Source: an uncultured Saprospiraceae bacterium (lineage in GTDB: Bacteria; Bacteroidota; Bacteroidia; Chitinophagales; Saprospiraceae). Taken from it: DNA of 36,207 bases. The notes beneath the pieces were generated by a model. That model was not told the origin of the DNA. It saw only the letters and a program-made list of their open reading frames with translations, and searched no databases. Below, one piece after another: positions 8,365 through 18,029 of the stretch. The stretch's first letter is position 1. Each line of letters begins with the position of its first letter. A program made the position numbers and the translations under genes. The stretch covers positions 1 through 36,207 of the forward strand of contig CALKXE010000200.1 in NCBI GenBank assembly GCA_938003955.1. The letters run 5' to 3'.

Positions 8365-9150
8365 ATGTTTAGGATTAGATATTTTCTCGCTTTTATAGCG
8401 GCAGCTATGCTTTTGATAAGCGCCCCGTCATATGGGCAGGGCGAAAAAGATTCCTTGCAGTATACGCTGGATATGAATTTAGCGGGTAGGAGAATCTCGG
8501 GAGCATTCAGTCAAGTCGTTGCTGGGGGAGGTTTCAATGTGAATTTATTTTACAACAACTGGCATCTAGAGAATAAGACAACTTACCGGTATAATAAAAC
8601 AAACAACACCTTATTGGAAGACAACTGGTATGACTTAGTGAGTCTCAAATATTATCTAAATGGAAACAAGAAACTCTATCCGGGTGTGTTTTATCATTTT
8701 GATAATAATTTGATGTTCAGAGTAAATAGCAGACATCAATATGGAGTAGGACTGGGGTCTGTACTCGATAAAGGACTGATGAAATTGTCAATTTCAGCGG
8801 CTGTAGCCAATGAGGAATCAATTTTTAATGGATCTGAGTTTGTGAATAGTGATCGAGACTTTTCTAATCGTTCGAATGGATTGTTTCTATTCAAGTTGAA
8901 TAATGGATATGCGATTGCTAGAAAGAAAATCAACTTTTCTTATCAACTCTTTTATTTTCAATCACTCAAGGAGAGTGCAGACTTTGATATTTGGTTAACC
9001 TCTCGGATTAGCTTTAAAGTATTTAAAGGTTTGTCCATGCATGTGGTCTACGATTATCGTTTTGAGAATGTGCATTTAGAACCTTTGTCTAATTTTAATG
9101 ATATCATACTCTTTGGATTTAATTGGACACTTGAAGGCGGTGGATCTTGA
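8365..9150 (+). CDS. Outer-membrane beta-barrel protein, DUF481-like
   Basis: The 261-residue protein has a signal peptide (about residues 1-24, cleavage near SYGQG). After it come alternating hydrophobic/polar strands separated by short turns: NVNLFYNNWHLENKTTY, DLVSLKYYLNG, YPGVFYHFDNNLMF and so on, ending in ILFGFNWTLEGG. This is the pattern of a small outer-membrane barrel. The order of strands (a wild-type-like comparison of inner cell wall, 'NNTLLEDNWYDL', then closing 'FNWTL') recalls DUF481/YdiY-type proteins, but that family call is tentative. It stands alone between long spacers and no substrate can be inferred. Confidence 0.65.
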   Translation: MFRIRYFLAFIAAAMLLISAPSYGQGEKDSLQYTLDMNLAGRRISGAFSQVVAGGGFNVNLFYNNWHLENKTTYRYNKTNNTLLEDNWYDLVSLKYYLNGNKKLYPGVFYHFDNNLMFRVNSRHQYGVGLGSVLDKGLMKLSISAAVANEESIFNGSEFVNSDRDFSNRSNGLFLFKLNNGYAIARKKINFSYQLFYFQSLKESADFDIWLTSRISFKVFKGLSMHVVYDYRFENVHLEPLSNFNDIILFGFNWTLEGGGS

Positions 9151-9861
9151 TATTGATCGTTACCGAAAGAGATTAGCCGACATTAACAGACATTGCTTTT
9201 GATTTGTTTTTCACTTAATTATAGGTGGACTATTTGATTTTCCTATCCTTTATCTCAGCACCTACATCAATGACAACAAATCTGGTATTATACCGATTAC
9301 TATTGAAATTGCCGCATACATTCGTCTGCAACATTTAATATCGGGTGTTTGCTACGCAAGCCATTCCTCTCATCTCGGCATTTACCAATATATTTATGTG
9401 GCAAATTGAAACACAATTGGTATTATAATTCTACGGAATAATATTTATATGCTAAAAACGGTAAAGGAAACTTCTAATAAGACAATCAAAAAAGTTAATT
9501 CAATTAAGAATTTGATTGATGAAAAACCATTCTTATCGGTCAAAATAAAGCAACTAAATTTTACCGCTAAGAGTTGATTGAATTACTGTTTGAGTATCCT
9601 TATTCCAAAATATAATATGTAAGTGGAAGATTCGGAGTAGAGCGAATAAATCTGCCTATAACCACAAGAAACATCAAATAAATCATCCATTTATCTCTAT
9701 ATATCAGTATTTCACGCCTACACGTGAAGGTTGATATAATAGTAAGTACCATATTCGTAATAGAGTTTCAAGGATTCTGATGTACTAGAAATCTTGCTTT
9801 CTTCGAAAAATAACGTATCAATATTTTTAGACCTTTTTACGACTAGAAAAGAATTTAATTT
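9151..9861. other. 711-bp spacer without a supported gene
   Basis: I see no gene. A 42-codon lysine-rich open frame (ATG 9449 to TGA 9577) has only weak upstream purines and no recognisable product. A dispersed short repeat lies at 9345-9366. No intrinsic terminator and no exact TAnnTTTG -7 element were found near the following gene. Confidence 0.5.
9345..9366 (+). repeat. Dispersed short repeat (GYGTTTGCTAYGCAAGCC family)
   Basis: The 22-bp unit beginning GTGTTTGCTACGCAAGCC differs from 25809-25830 at only three positions, all transitions. A third relative is on the minus strand at 6880-6905. Confidence 0.6.
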
Positions 9862-12800
9862 ATGAAGAATATACTGTTGGCCATACTACTGATTTCGATA
9901 TCCTCGATCACAGGTTCTGCACAATTTTTTGTCCCGCCAAATGATATTGTCAAGGCAGCACCAGAGTGGGCACAAATGATGTACTCGGATAATCCTAATG
10001 CGATAGACGTAAAGAAGGCTTTTAGAGCATATTATCAAGACCGAACAAGAACGAAGAATGTACATACCAAGAATTATAAATTTTGGAAAAGACTAATCCA
10101 ATATAGAATCAAGTCTGATGGCACAATCGCTAGTTCTAAAGATGAAACGTATCAAAAAAGACTACATAAGAACAAAGCGGAAGGCGAAAGTACAGCGATA
10201 GGCAACTGGTCATTGATCGGCCCTATACAAACGATAACTCCTGAAGGAGCCAATGGTCCGGATCAAGCTTGTGTATACTCGATAGATCAATCGGTGAGCA
10301 ATTCGAATGTTGTTTTCTGCGGTACTGAGCCTGGAGAAGTATATAAAAGTACTGATGGTGGAGATAGCTGGACGAACATGAGTCTAGACCTTGAGTTACC
10401 ATTCAGCCAGTCAGCGGCAACCGCTATAGCGATCCATCCTGATGATGCGGAAACAGTTTTCTTCAGTGTACAGAATAAGCTATATCGATCTACGGATGGT
10501 GGCACCACTTGGGAGGTCTTGCATACTTATGGAGACGAAGAAGAAGATGATGAGTCTTTTTTGTGTGATAAAATATTCATCCATCCCAATCAGCCTACTA
10601 TCATGCTGACGGCAACGAACCAAGGATTATGGAGATCCGCTGATGGTGGAGAGACGTGGGAAGATGTGCATGAATATCCAAGTTTTGATATAGAGCTGAA
10701 GCCAGAATCTGATAACATCATTTATACGCTAAGAATAAATACGGATACGAATCAGCCTGAATTTCTAAGATCTACAGACTTCGGTGTTTCGTTTACGATT
10801 CAGACCAATGGTTGGTTTACTTCCTCGGATCCTGACAGGGAGCCATTCGGTGGTAGGATAGCTGTATCGAAAGCCGATCCCAATAGAGTATACGCCTATC
10901 TTACTGGACAAGGTAAGGCTGGTGACTCTGGATATATTGGACTTTATCGCAGTGATGATGGAGGACAGACATGGACGCTGCCAAATGGACCTTCGGGAGG
11001 GCCATACAGTGAATCACACCCTAATCTTGCAAGTTTTGAGGGCGTAGAAAGTGATTTTTTCGCAGATTTTTCTTTTTGTGCATTAGCTGCTTCTGATGAT
11101 GACGCTGATAATTTGCTTATTGGAGGGCTCAATTTATGGAGATCCAAAGATGGTGGAGCAACGTTTGAGGCACTAGGAGGATATATAGATGGGCCATTTA
11201 ATGATGCGATTGATATCGGAGGGTTTCATGTAGATCAACAGGAATTTAAGGTCGCCGGAGACAATACGTGGATCACCAACGATGGTGGGATTTATAAATC
11301 AACGGACTTCTTCTCTACCACAGATTTTGACAAGGCGAATAGAGGAATTCATAGTACTGACTTCTGGGGTTTTGGCAGTGGCTGGAATAAGGATATACTG
11401 ATTGGTGGAGTATTCCACAATGGGGTCATGGTATACAATGAGACATACGGAGAGGGAGAATACCTCGTACTCGGTGGTGGCGAACCATCTAGCGGATATG
11501 TTAATCCTGGGGATGCTAACTTAGTATATTCTACGGATGTAGGAGGTGCTTATATTCCAGATGAGATCGGACCATTTGAGGAGTTTGAATATGATTTTAC
11601 GCCCAATGAAAACTATGATGCATTAGAAGAAGGGTACAGTGATTTGGTATTTCATCCCCAGTGCTATTCTGTAGCATATACGGGACGGATGCACGAACTC
11701 TGGAGGACAACCGATAAGGGATTAAGTTTTGATAAGATTAAGACTTTTGGAAATGTAATGCAGAACTTCATTACAGGAGTACAGATATCAAGAAAAGATC
11801 CTAATACGATGCATGTAGCACAGCGATTAGAGGCGGACGATAAGTCTACACTTTGGAAAACTACAGATGCAGGAATGACTTGGATAGAAATTGACCTTCC
11901 ATCCGATGTATTCAAATTTATGTTGTTGCAAGTGGACCCTTTTGATGATTCTAAAATCTGGATTGCCTCAAGTTCGTATGAAGAGCCAGCTAATATCTAT
12001 AGATCAGAAAATGGCGGCAGCACTTGGATTAATATTACAACTCCTACACTAGATGGCGAGTATGCCAAGACACTTGACTTCATTCCAGGCACAGATAGTG
12101 ACCTATACTTAGGTACGAATCTGGGAATCTACTACCGTAATAATAGTATGAATGATTGGATTGATTTCTCATCAGGACTGCCTGCAGTCTCAACGGCGCA
12201 AAAGTCTAGACCTTTCTACCGAGATAATAAACTGAGAATATCATCTACTAAGGGAATGTGGGAGAGTGAATTACAAGAGAGACCATCACAACCATTGGCA
12301 CAGATTATGGTCGATAGGATAGAGACATGTGCGATGGTTGGTTCAGAGTTTAGATTTGTAGACCACTCTTACCTTAAGCATGAGGGCGCATCATGGAATT
12401 GGATCATTGAAGGAGGCACCGCTTCTAGTACATCTACATGGTTTACAGATGTCACTTTTGATGTTATTGGTTCACATAATATCATCTTAGAGATAACGGA
12501 TGATCGAGGATTAACGGATCGCGATACACTAGAGATTAATATTGGTGGAGCGCAGCCGTCCATTGATATACTGTTTGATCAGGAAGATTGCGAAGATTTC
12601 ATGACTTCCATATCTGAAATAGACAATCAGAAACAAGAGCTATTGGTCTCACCGAATCCTTCTTCTGGAATCATCAATGTAGTGTTTCAGACAGAATCGA
12701 CGACGCATCCTACGCTGAAAGTCTTTGGGCAATCTGGAAAAGTTATATACAAGAAAATGCTACAAAGACCGATTGGTGGAGTGGTGAAGCATGCCTTTGA

Positions 12801-12885
12801 TCTGAGTGGAAGTCCTTCCGGAATTTACTGGATCCAGATCGAAGATGATAAGCATATCAAAATCGAAAAAGTTGTTTTAAATTAG
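9862..12885 (+). CDS. Secreted Asp-box (VPS10/sortilin-like) propeller protein with PKD-like and T9SS sorting domains
   Basis: The 1007-residue protein begins with a signal peptide (about 20 residues, before QFFVPP). From about residue 160 to 780 it carries roughly ten Asp-box/BNR repeats of the form SxDGGxTW, for example YKSTDGGDSW, YRSTDGGTTW, WRSADGGETW, YRSDDGGQTW, WKTTDAGMTW and YRSENGGSTW. These build a VPS10/sialidase-like propeller; no sialidase catalytic residues are claimed. Around residues 835-895 an Ig/PKD-like domain shows the SWNWIIEGG and LEITDDRG patterns. The end (VSPNPSSGIINVVF ... SGIYWIQIED ... KIEKVVLN) is a T9SS type A sorting domain. The protein is predicted to reach the cell surface or medium. 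It stands alone, between spacers of 711 and 659 bp. Confidence 0.9.
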   Translation: MKNILLAILLISISSITGSAQFFVPPNDIVKAAPEWAQMMYSDNPNAIDVKKAFRAYYQDRTRTKNVHTKNYKFWKRLIQYRIKSDGTIASSKDETYQKRLHKNKAEGESTAIGNWSLIGPIQTITPEGANGPDQACVYSIDQSVSNSNVVFCGTEPGEVYKSTDGGDSWTNMSLDLELPFSQSAATAIAIHPDDAETVFFSVQNKLYRSTDGGTTWEVLHTYGDEEEDDESFLCDKIFIHPNQPTIMLTATNQGLWRSADGGETWEDVHEYPSFDIELKPESDNIIYTLRINTDTNQPEFLRSTDFGVSFTIQTNGWFTSSDPDREPFGGRIAVSKADPNRVYAYLTGQGKAGDSGYIGLYRSDDGGQTWTLPNGPSGGPYSESHPNLASFEGVESDFFADFSFCALAASDDDADNLLIGGLNLWRSKDGGATFEALGGYIDGPFNDAIDIGGFHVDQQEFKVAGDNTWITNDGGIYKSTDFFSTTDFDKANRGIHSTDFWGFGSGWNKDILIGGVFHNGVMVYNETYGEGEYLVLGGGEPSSGYVNPGDANLVYSTDVGGAYIPDEIGPFEEFEYDFTPNENYDALEEGYSDLVFHPQCYSVAYTGRMHELWRTTDKGLSFDKIKTFGNVMQNFITGVQISRKDPNTMHVAQRLEADDKSTLWKTTDAGMTWIEIDLPSDVFKFMLLQVDPFDDSKIWIASSSYEEPANIYRSENGGSTWINITTPTLDGEYAKTLDFIPGTDSDLYLGTNLGIYYRNNSMNDWIDFSSGLPAVSTAQKSRPFYRDNKLRISSTKGMWESELQERPSQPLAQIMVDRIETCAMVGSEFRFVDHSYLKHEGASWNWIIEGGTASSTSTWFTDVTFDVIGSHNIILEITDDRGLTDRDTLEINIGGAQPSIDILFDQEDCEDFMTSISEIDNQKQELLVSPNPSSGIINVVFQTESTTHPTLKVFGQSGKVIYKKMLQRPIGGVVKHAFDLSGSPSGIYWIQIEDDKHIKIEKVVLN

Positions 12886-13544
12886 GAAATGTTTATTTTG
12901 GTGACACACAATTAATTGAAATTAAGAGGGTGTCAATCTATGGTTAGATTCTTTTGTAAACATAAAAGAAGAGTATATAAATAACAATGTTTTTGAGATA
13001 TTCATTTTCTGGACGCTCTATTTGCAAGGGGAGAGGGTAAAAACAGATAATTGACGGATTGTAAATTTACTGTGGATATATTTTATTTGTTGTAACAACT
13101 ACATTATTAAATAATGTCTTATCCAGCACATTTTTTTGATTAATATGTTCTTTTTTTGTTATATTTGGTACAGTGAAAGTACGCGGTGTTATTTTCAAAA
13201 TAAAGAAAGAAAATTAAATTTCTGGTTTGTGTTAATTACAATTACAGCAAAACTAGTTTATCACAATAAATGAGATTTAATTTGAACTTACTTGTAAGTG
13301 ATTTTTTGTTTCTATTCGGTTAGTCGTTTTTTAGGACAATAGGTTTTGAAGGATGATAGGCCAAAAGTAAACCAAACTAAGCCAAAAGTGACTTTAAGCG
13401 TATTGGTGGATTGAGTTGTATACAGCAGCTTTAATTTAACTTCTACTCTTAATTCTTTACCAATGCATAAGGATTTATTTTTAATTCTTTATTTGTTGTT
13501 TGTTAAGCACCCTTCTTTTTTTACATGAAAAAAACTACTATTCT
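12886..13544. other. AT-rich spacer with a predicted promoter and long leader
   Basis: No gene is supported in these 659 bases. The only clear signal is a promoter-like pair at 13135-13167, implying an untranslated leader of roughly 370 nt for the following gene. A weak TGACAC/GTGTCA pairing just past the stop at 12885 lacks a T-tract and is not called a terminator. Confidence 0.5.
13135..13167 (+). promoter_or_regulatory. Predicted Bacteroidota-type promoter (TTTG - 21 bp - TATATTTG)
   Basis: TTTG at 13135-13138 and TATATTTG at 13160-13167 are 21 bp apart, which fits the -33 TTTG/-7 TAnnTTTG promoter of Bacteroidota. Transcription would start near 13173. The next start codon is at 13545. 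Confidence 0.45.
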
Positions 13545-14825
13545 ATGAAGAAACTAGGACTAATTTGCTCATTTATTATTTTCGCGCAAGCACTATTTGC
13601 ACTATCCGTTGATTCGGTGAATCCAGCCGTTTTCGGTTGTGGAACTACGAGTGCTACTTTTACATTTGATTGTGCATTTAGCGGTACAGTACAGATAACA
13701 CCTCCAGCAGGGGTTGCTGTTGATGGTTTAACTCCAGGAGCGATTCCAGGAACATGGTTTGGAACTGTTACTAATGGTGAACTTGATTTTGATATCATTA
13801 TTGATTCATCGAGTCCAACACCTTTTACATTTACTTTTTTAGTTATCGCAGAAACGACGATGCCTCCGACAGGATGTGCTTCAGGTTCAACAAGTGAAAG
13901 TATAACACATACATGTTTCCCATTATCTAATGATAATTGCGCAGGAGCGATCAACTTACCTGTATCGACAGATATGTGTACAGCTTTAGTGTTTCCTACT
14001 GCAAATGCTACAGCTTCGAGTAATCCAGCTGTATGTGGGATCACAGGGTACTATGATTTATTTTATAAGTTTACTGCCAATAACAGCAATGTAACGATGG
14101 AGATACCTGTACTTCCTGGTACTTTTGGCCATTTAGCAATGTACGATGCGTGTGGTGGTAATCAACTTATATGTAAAACAATGGTTTTTAGTTCGCAAGA
14201 ACAATTGACAGGTCTGATAATTGGCAATGAGTATTTTCTTCAGATTATATTTAATCCAGGAACAGGAACACTACCAGATCAGGAATTATGTTTATGGAGC
14301 GAAACAGCATCAACACCAGTAACTTGGTTGAAGCCACTATCAGCAAAATTAGTTGATCGTAAATCACATATTACTTTTTCAACAGCTCAGCAAACAAACA
14401 ACTCTCACTTTGAGATAGAGCATAGTGAAGATGGAAGAGATTATCTTTCTATTGGTAAAATAGACGGAGAGGGAGATATATCTACTGAAACAGAATATGA
14501 GTATATCCATGACAGTCCAAATGATGGATTAAATTATTATCGAATAAAGCAAGTAGATCATGATGGTCAATTTAGCTATGGTAATGTTGCATCTATGGTA
14601 TGCAATAAAGGTGAAATACGTGCATATCCAAACCCAGTAGAAGACATGCTAACAGTTAGCTCTTCTAACGAAGGAAGTTTGACGATCTTTAGTAATGTTT
14701 GGCAGGAAGTTGGTACATATCAGCTTATTGAAGGAAGAACAGAGGTCGACATGTCTCAATTAGGAACTGGAATCTATTTCTTGAAGTATTCTGATGGAAC
14801 AGTAGAGAGAATAGTGAAAAATTAA
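13545..14825 (+). CDS. Secreted protein with T9SS type A sorting domain
   Basis: ATG 13545 is chosen because it opens a proper signal peptide (MKKLGLICSFIIFAQALF). A longer reading from TTG 13500 would put a polar stretch before it. The 426-residue product has an N-terminal Cys-containing Ig-like part (about 20-145). Next is a block starting DNCAGAINLP (about 150-275) like those found next to proprotein or carbohydrate-binding modules in Bacteroidota. A strand-rich segment with FEIEHSEDGRDYLSIGKI and YYRIKQVDHDGQFSYGN (about 285-345) precedes the sorting domain, which runs from AYPNPVEDMLTV to TGIYFLKYSDGTVERIVKN. These two last pieces commonly occur together in Saprospiria and Flavobacteriia cargo. 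Its function is probably adhesive or structural, which is inference. A hairpin follows within 30 bp of the stop. Confidence 0.85.
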   Translation: MKKLGLICSFIIFAQALFALSVDSVNPAVFGCGTTSATFTFDCAFSGTVQITPPAGVAVDGLTPGAIPGTWFGTVTNGELDFDIIIDSSSPTPFTFTFLVIAETTMPPTGCASGSTSESITHTCFPLSNDNCAGAINLPVSTDMCTALVFPTANATASSNPAVCGITGYYDLFYKFTANNSNVTMEIPVLPGTFGHLAMYDACGGNQLICKTMVFSSQEQLTGLIIGNEYFLQIIFNPGTGTLPDQELCLWSETASTPVTWLKPLSAKLVDRKSHITFSTAQQTNNSHFEIEHSEDGRDYLSIGKIDGEGDISTETEYEYIHDSPNDGLNYYRIKQVDHDGQFSYGNVASMVCNKGEIRAYPNPVEDMLTVSSSNEGSLTIFSNVWQEVGTYQLIEGRTEVDMSQLGTGIYFLKYSDGTVERIVKN

Positions 14826-14854
14826 AGGTTTTATTACCTCGAATAACTTATATC

Positions 14855-14890
14855 AAAGCCGACTAGTAAAATAGTCGGCTTTGTACGTTT
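14855..14890. terminator. Probable bidirectional terminator hairpin
   Basis: Perfect 11-base arms (14855-14865 AAAGCCGACTA and 14872-14882) surround a 6-base loop, GTAAAA. The hairpin lies between the convergent genes ending at 14825 (+) and 14931 (-). The T-run after it is short and interrupted, so it may end transcripts from both sides without being a classic strong terminator. Confidence 0.65.
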
Positions 14891-14930
14891 AAGTATAGTT
14901 GTCTCCTTTAGCAGTTGGCAATAAAGTATG

Positions 14931-17651
14931 TCATTCAACGATCAGATCATTACGCTTTGATACGCCTAATCGATAGCTAGCTCCAAGCATAACATATCTA
15001 CCGAGTGCATTGAATCTAGAATCGGTCAATGTATTTATTCCTCCTGATCTATCGACGCCGGTATTCTGATTTAGTAAGTCGTGCGCAGTGATTTTTAGCA
15101 TCAATTTATTATCCAAAAAGGATTTGGTCAATGTTGCGTTCACAAGATGTTGTACCTGATTTTCACTGAATAGACCCCCGTTATATGTTAAGTAATCATA
15201 CTTAGATCCAATGTTCCAATCTTTGCCTAAGTTTAAGAATCCATCAAGGTAGATGCTATAATCTACAAATGGGGCGTCAAAGTTAGAGTTGAAGTCATTG
15301 GCATATGCACTATAACCTATTTTTGTCCCTCCTTTGATGTCGAAGATATTTTTGTTCCTATTTTCAATGCTCATACCTAAAGAACCACCTGCAGTAGATA
15401 TATTGTTTGTCTCAGTATTTACCAGTGTTTTGTATCTAGTATAATTCAGTGTCGACTCGACAGCATACTTGATTTTTAATTTTCTAATAGGACTGCTATG
15501 GCTGAAATACCCAGTATATGATTGGTAATTATTAGCATTTATAGGTAAGATCTCGGTAATCAGATTCTCATTGATATTTCTGGAGTTTATTATTTTGTTT
15601 GGAGACAGAGACACTGAGATATTACTAAATAGACTAGAGAAATTGAAAGAATCAAAATAGCTAGATGAAACACTCAATGTATGCACGTATTCTGGTCTTA
15701 GGTTCGGATTACCAAGAATGATCATATTTGGATTCAGGTTATTAACTTGGGTAACCATCTGAGAAAGACTAGGAGACGTGATATTTGTATAGTAATTCAA
15801 GTCTAGAGATCTACCACCTTTTAACGTGAACTTGGCAGAACCAGAAGGTAAAATGTACTGATACGACTGTTTTTGGTTTATCACATTCCCATTTTGGCTC
15901 GCTAAGAGATCAGCTAATGTATATCTTAATCCGAAGTTCAGTTTTAGTTTTTTTCTATTTCTTTTGATTGATGTACCGAAGTTATGCGTCCTCCATGATT
16001 TGTTGAATTCACTGCTTAGGTTATCAAGAAGACTAAGTTCTGATCCCGCTTTATCAAAGTAGTTTCGTATGGGAGTTTGTTCTTCATTTCTCAATGAATA
16101 GTCTAGCCCTAAGTATAGATTTTTTCCGATTGGTTCAGTGTAGTTTATACTGCCAGAGATAGCATCTTTCCTATTGGATAATTCTTGTAATTGTAATATT
16201 CGTACTTCATCCGTGACGTTTGTTATCCTGTTGTCTACATCGGATGATTCTGTGCTATTTACAAGTTCATACTTCGCTTTAGAAATTATATTTCTTCCTT
16301 TTTTAGTGAATTTTTTCTTATAGATAAAGTCAGTCACAATGCTTGTTGATCTAGTGTCTGTATCGAGTATGTTACTAGTTTCGCTATTTGATTGTGATGC
16401 GAGTTGGTACAATGTAGAAGCGATATTTTGCCTCTGATTTGCGAAAGTGAATAATTTCAAATTCCATGTAAGCGCATTCATAGGGTTAGGATTATACTTA
16501 AGTTTGGTATTTAGTCTATGGTTGCTTATGTTTTTGTTTGATTGAGAAGTATCAATAGTTGTGAAGTTTCTATCTCCGGCAAAATTTTGAGTATTGCCAG
16601 TGTAATTGGTGTTGTTGTCAGTATGTGCAAATAGATAATTTCCATTTAGTTTTATTTTTTTTGAAATCCCTAAATTGAGATTGGTACCGATCGATGTCTG
16701 ATCAGTGATGCCAGATGCACCTCGACTGTTTTGAGATGAGATTCCGTAATCGGATAGTCCACCCGCAGCTATTGCATTCTGGAATCCCCCCATGAAGTCG
16801 GCATATTCATTGAAGCTGAATGCTTGTTCATTGATGTTATTAGAGTTTGCTATGACAGATGCTTGCATAGATGGGCTGAATCGGTTATAGTTCAGCTTAC
16901 CTCGTCTGGTACTCTCTGTGCCACCATCAATAGATGCTTTTCCAAAGCCACCGTTTTTGTAACCGTCTTTTAGTTTGAGATTTATTGTCTTTTCTTCTTG
17001 ACCATCATCTACACCAGTGAACTCTGCTTCTTCAGACTTTTTATCATAGACTTGTACCTTATCTACCGCCTCGGCTTCTAGATTTTTAGTTGCGATAGTA
17101 GCATCACCAGAGAAGAATTCCTTGCCATCTACCAGTACATTTTGTACTTCTTTTCCTTGGGCTTTGATGCTTCCATCTCTACCAACTTCTATCCCTGGGA
17201 GTCTTTTAAGCAAGTCCTCAACAGTGGCTCCAGGCCTAGTTTGGAATGCGGCAGCATTGTAGTTAATTGTATCTCCGAGTATTCCCATTGGGATACGTTC
17301 CGCTTTTATGCTTACTTCCTCGAGGATCTTCGATGATGGTAACAACACCATCTGTCCAAGATCTATTTTTGACTCACCTCCAGAGAGATTTATCGATTTC
17401 ATCTTATCCGCATATCCAGTATAACTGATCTGAAGTATCTGATCGCCAGCTGGTAGATCATAGATCTCGTAGTTACCTGAGTCATCTGTGATGCCAAATG
17501 CAACCATAGATGTATCCTGATCTAGAATTACTACTGTAGCTCCTATGAGAGGCGTGCTTTCGTCATCTATTACAGATCCATTTATTTGATAGGTTTGTGC
17601 AGATAGTAATACTGTAAATATTAAAAAGAAGAAGATTAGCGTTGCTTTCAT
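14931..17651 (-). CDS. TonB-dependent-receptor-like outer-membrane protein (CarboxypepD-reg + plug + OMP barrel)
   Basis: ATG 17651 is chosen because it begins a signal peptide (MKATLIFFFLIFTVLLSAQ). The open frame continues upstream, but without signal-like sequence. The 906-residue product has a carboxypeptidase-regulatory-like domain at about 22-105 (INGSVIDDESTPLIGATVVI). A plug-like region at about 125-235 carries TRPGATVEDLLKRLPGIEV and VLVDGKEFFSG. A long beta-barrel of the OMP_b-brl_3 type extends to the end. This architecture is shared with SusC-like and TonB-dependent transporters, although no SusD partner is present. The GLPGLI gene lies 378 bp upstream in the same direction, a recurrent pairing in Bacteroidota. 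The cargo or substrate is unknown. Its leader contains a 12-bp inverted repeat, and an octamer tandem repeat lies between the two genes. Confidence 0.88.
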   Translation of the reverse strand: MKATLIFFFLIFTVLLSAQTYQINGSVIDDESTPLIGATVVILDQDTSMVAFGITDDSGNYEIYDLPAGDQILQISYTGYADKMKSINLSGGESKIDLGQMVLLPSSKILEEVSIKAERIPMGILGDTINYNAAAFQTRPGATVEDLLKRLPGIEVGRDGSIKAQGKEVQNVLVDGKEFFSGDATIATKNLEAEAVDKVQVYDKKSEEAEFTGVDDGQEEKTINLKLKDGYKNGGFGKASIDGGTESTRRGKLNYNRFSPSMQASVIANSNNINEQAFSFNEYADFMGGFQNAIAAGGLSDYGISSQNSRGASGITDQTSIGTNLNLGISKKIKLNGNYLFAHTDNNTNYTGNTQNFAGDRNFTTIDTSQSNKNISNHRLNTKLKYNPNPMNALTWNLKLFTFANQRQNIASTLYQLASQSNSETSNILDTDTRSTSIVTDFIYKKKFTKKGRNIISKAKYELVNSTESSDVDNRITNVTDEVRILQLQELSNRKDAISGSINYTEPIGKNLYLGLDYSLRNEEQTPIRNYFDKAGSELSLLDNLSSEFNKSWRTHNFGTSIKRNRKKLKLNFGLRYTLADLLASQNGNVINQKQSYQYILPSGSAKFTLKGGRSLDLNYYTNITSPSLSQMVTQVNNLNPNMIILGNPNLRPEYVHTLSVSSSYFDSFNFSSLFSNISVSLSPNKIINSRNINENLITEILPINANNYQSYTGYFSHSSPIRKLKIKYAVESTLNYTRYKTLVNTETNNISTAGGSLGMSIENRNKNIFDIKGGTKIGYSAYANDFNSNFDAPFVDYSIYLDGFLNLGKDWNIGSKYDYLTYNGGLFSENQVQHLVNATLTKSFLDNKLMLKITAHDLLNQNTGVDRSGGINTLTDSRFNALGRYVMLGASYRLGVSKRNDLIVE

Positions 17652-17682
17652 TTGGTCAGGATTTGATATTTTATAATAGGAG

Positions 17683-17782
17683 AGAGCCTGTTTTGAATGA
17701 CGTGATCTAAAAACTATGGTTAGAGTGGTACGAACCACATGTTTTTAAATCACTACATTATTTCTCAAAAAAAACAGGCTCT
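17683..17782 (-). repeat. 12-bp perfect inverted repeat in the OMP gene leader
   Basis: The arms 17683-17694 and 17771-17782 are exact reverse complements. On the transcript they could pair around a 76-nt loop just upstream of the start codon at 17651. Confidence 0.6.
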
Positions 17783-17930
17783 AGATTATGTTTGACTCTA
17801 TGTTAAAATAGGTGGAGATATTAAATACATGGGCTAGAAAACCTCTACAAGGAATTAGACCAAGTAAGTGCTGGCTTTTGGTTGATCAATATTAAAATCA
17901 ATACTTTTTTGTAATTTTATAGACATGCTC

Positions 17931-17962
17931 TCTAAGTCTCTAAGTCTCGAAGTCTCGATTTC
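17931..17962. repeat. Octamer tandem repeat (four units)
   Basis: TCTAAGTC, TCTAAGTC, TCGAAGTC and TCGATTTC follow each other without gaps. The first two are identical and the others drift by one to three bases. Confidence 0.7.
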
Positions 17963-18029
17963 TTTCTATGCTCTTGATACATGTTTTTCATATAATCTAC
18001 CCACTTGATTCAGCATAGAATCGTATGTT

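Larger units (their letters stand above)
17652..18029. other. Spacer between the GLPGLI gene and the OMP gene, with inverted and tandem repeats
   Basis: No gene. The inverted repeat AGAGCCTGTTTT (17683-17694) / AAAACAGGCTCT (17771-17782) is perfect over 12 bp with a 76-bp interval. Its near arm lies 32 bp before the OMP start. At 17931-17962 four consecutive 8-bp units follow each other (TCTAAGTC twice, TCGAAGTC, TCGATTTC). No exact TAnnTTTG was found on the minus strand. The nearest is TAGTTTTT near 17708-17715, so co-transcription with the GLPGLI gene remains possible. Confidence 0.55.

Noticed and set aside
9449-9577. 42-codon lysine-rich open frame in the 9.2-9.9 kb spacer
   Set aside because: Weak ribosome-binding context, no recognisable product, composition close to the AT-rich background.
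13538-14044. 168-codon minus-strand open frame
   Set aside because: Lies opposite the signal peptide and Ig-like part of a clear T9SS cargo gene; composition mirrors that gene and no start signal or domain is seen.
17652-17738. Upstream extension of the OMP gene to 17738
   Set aside because: Adds 29 residues without signal-peptide character before an ordinary signal peptide that starts at 17651.
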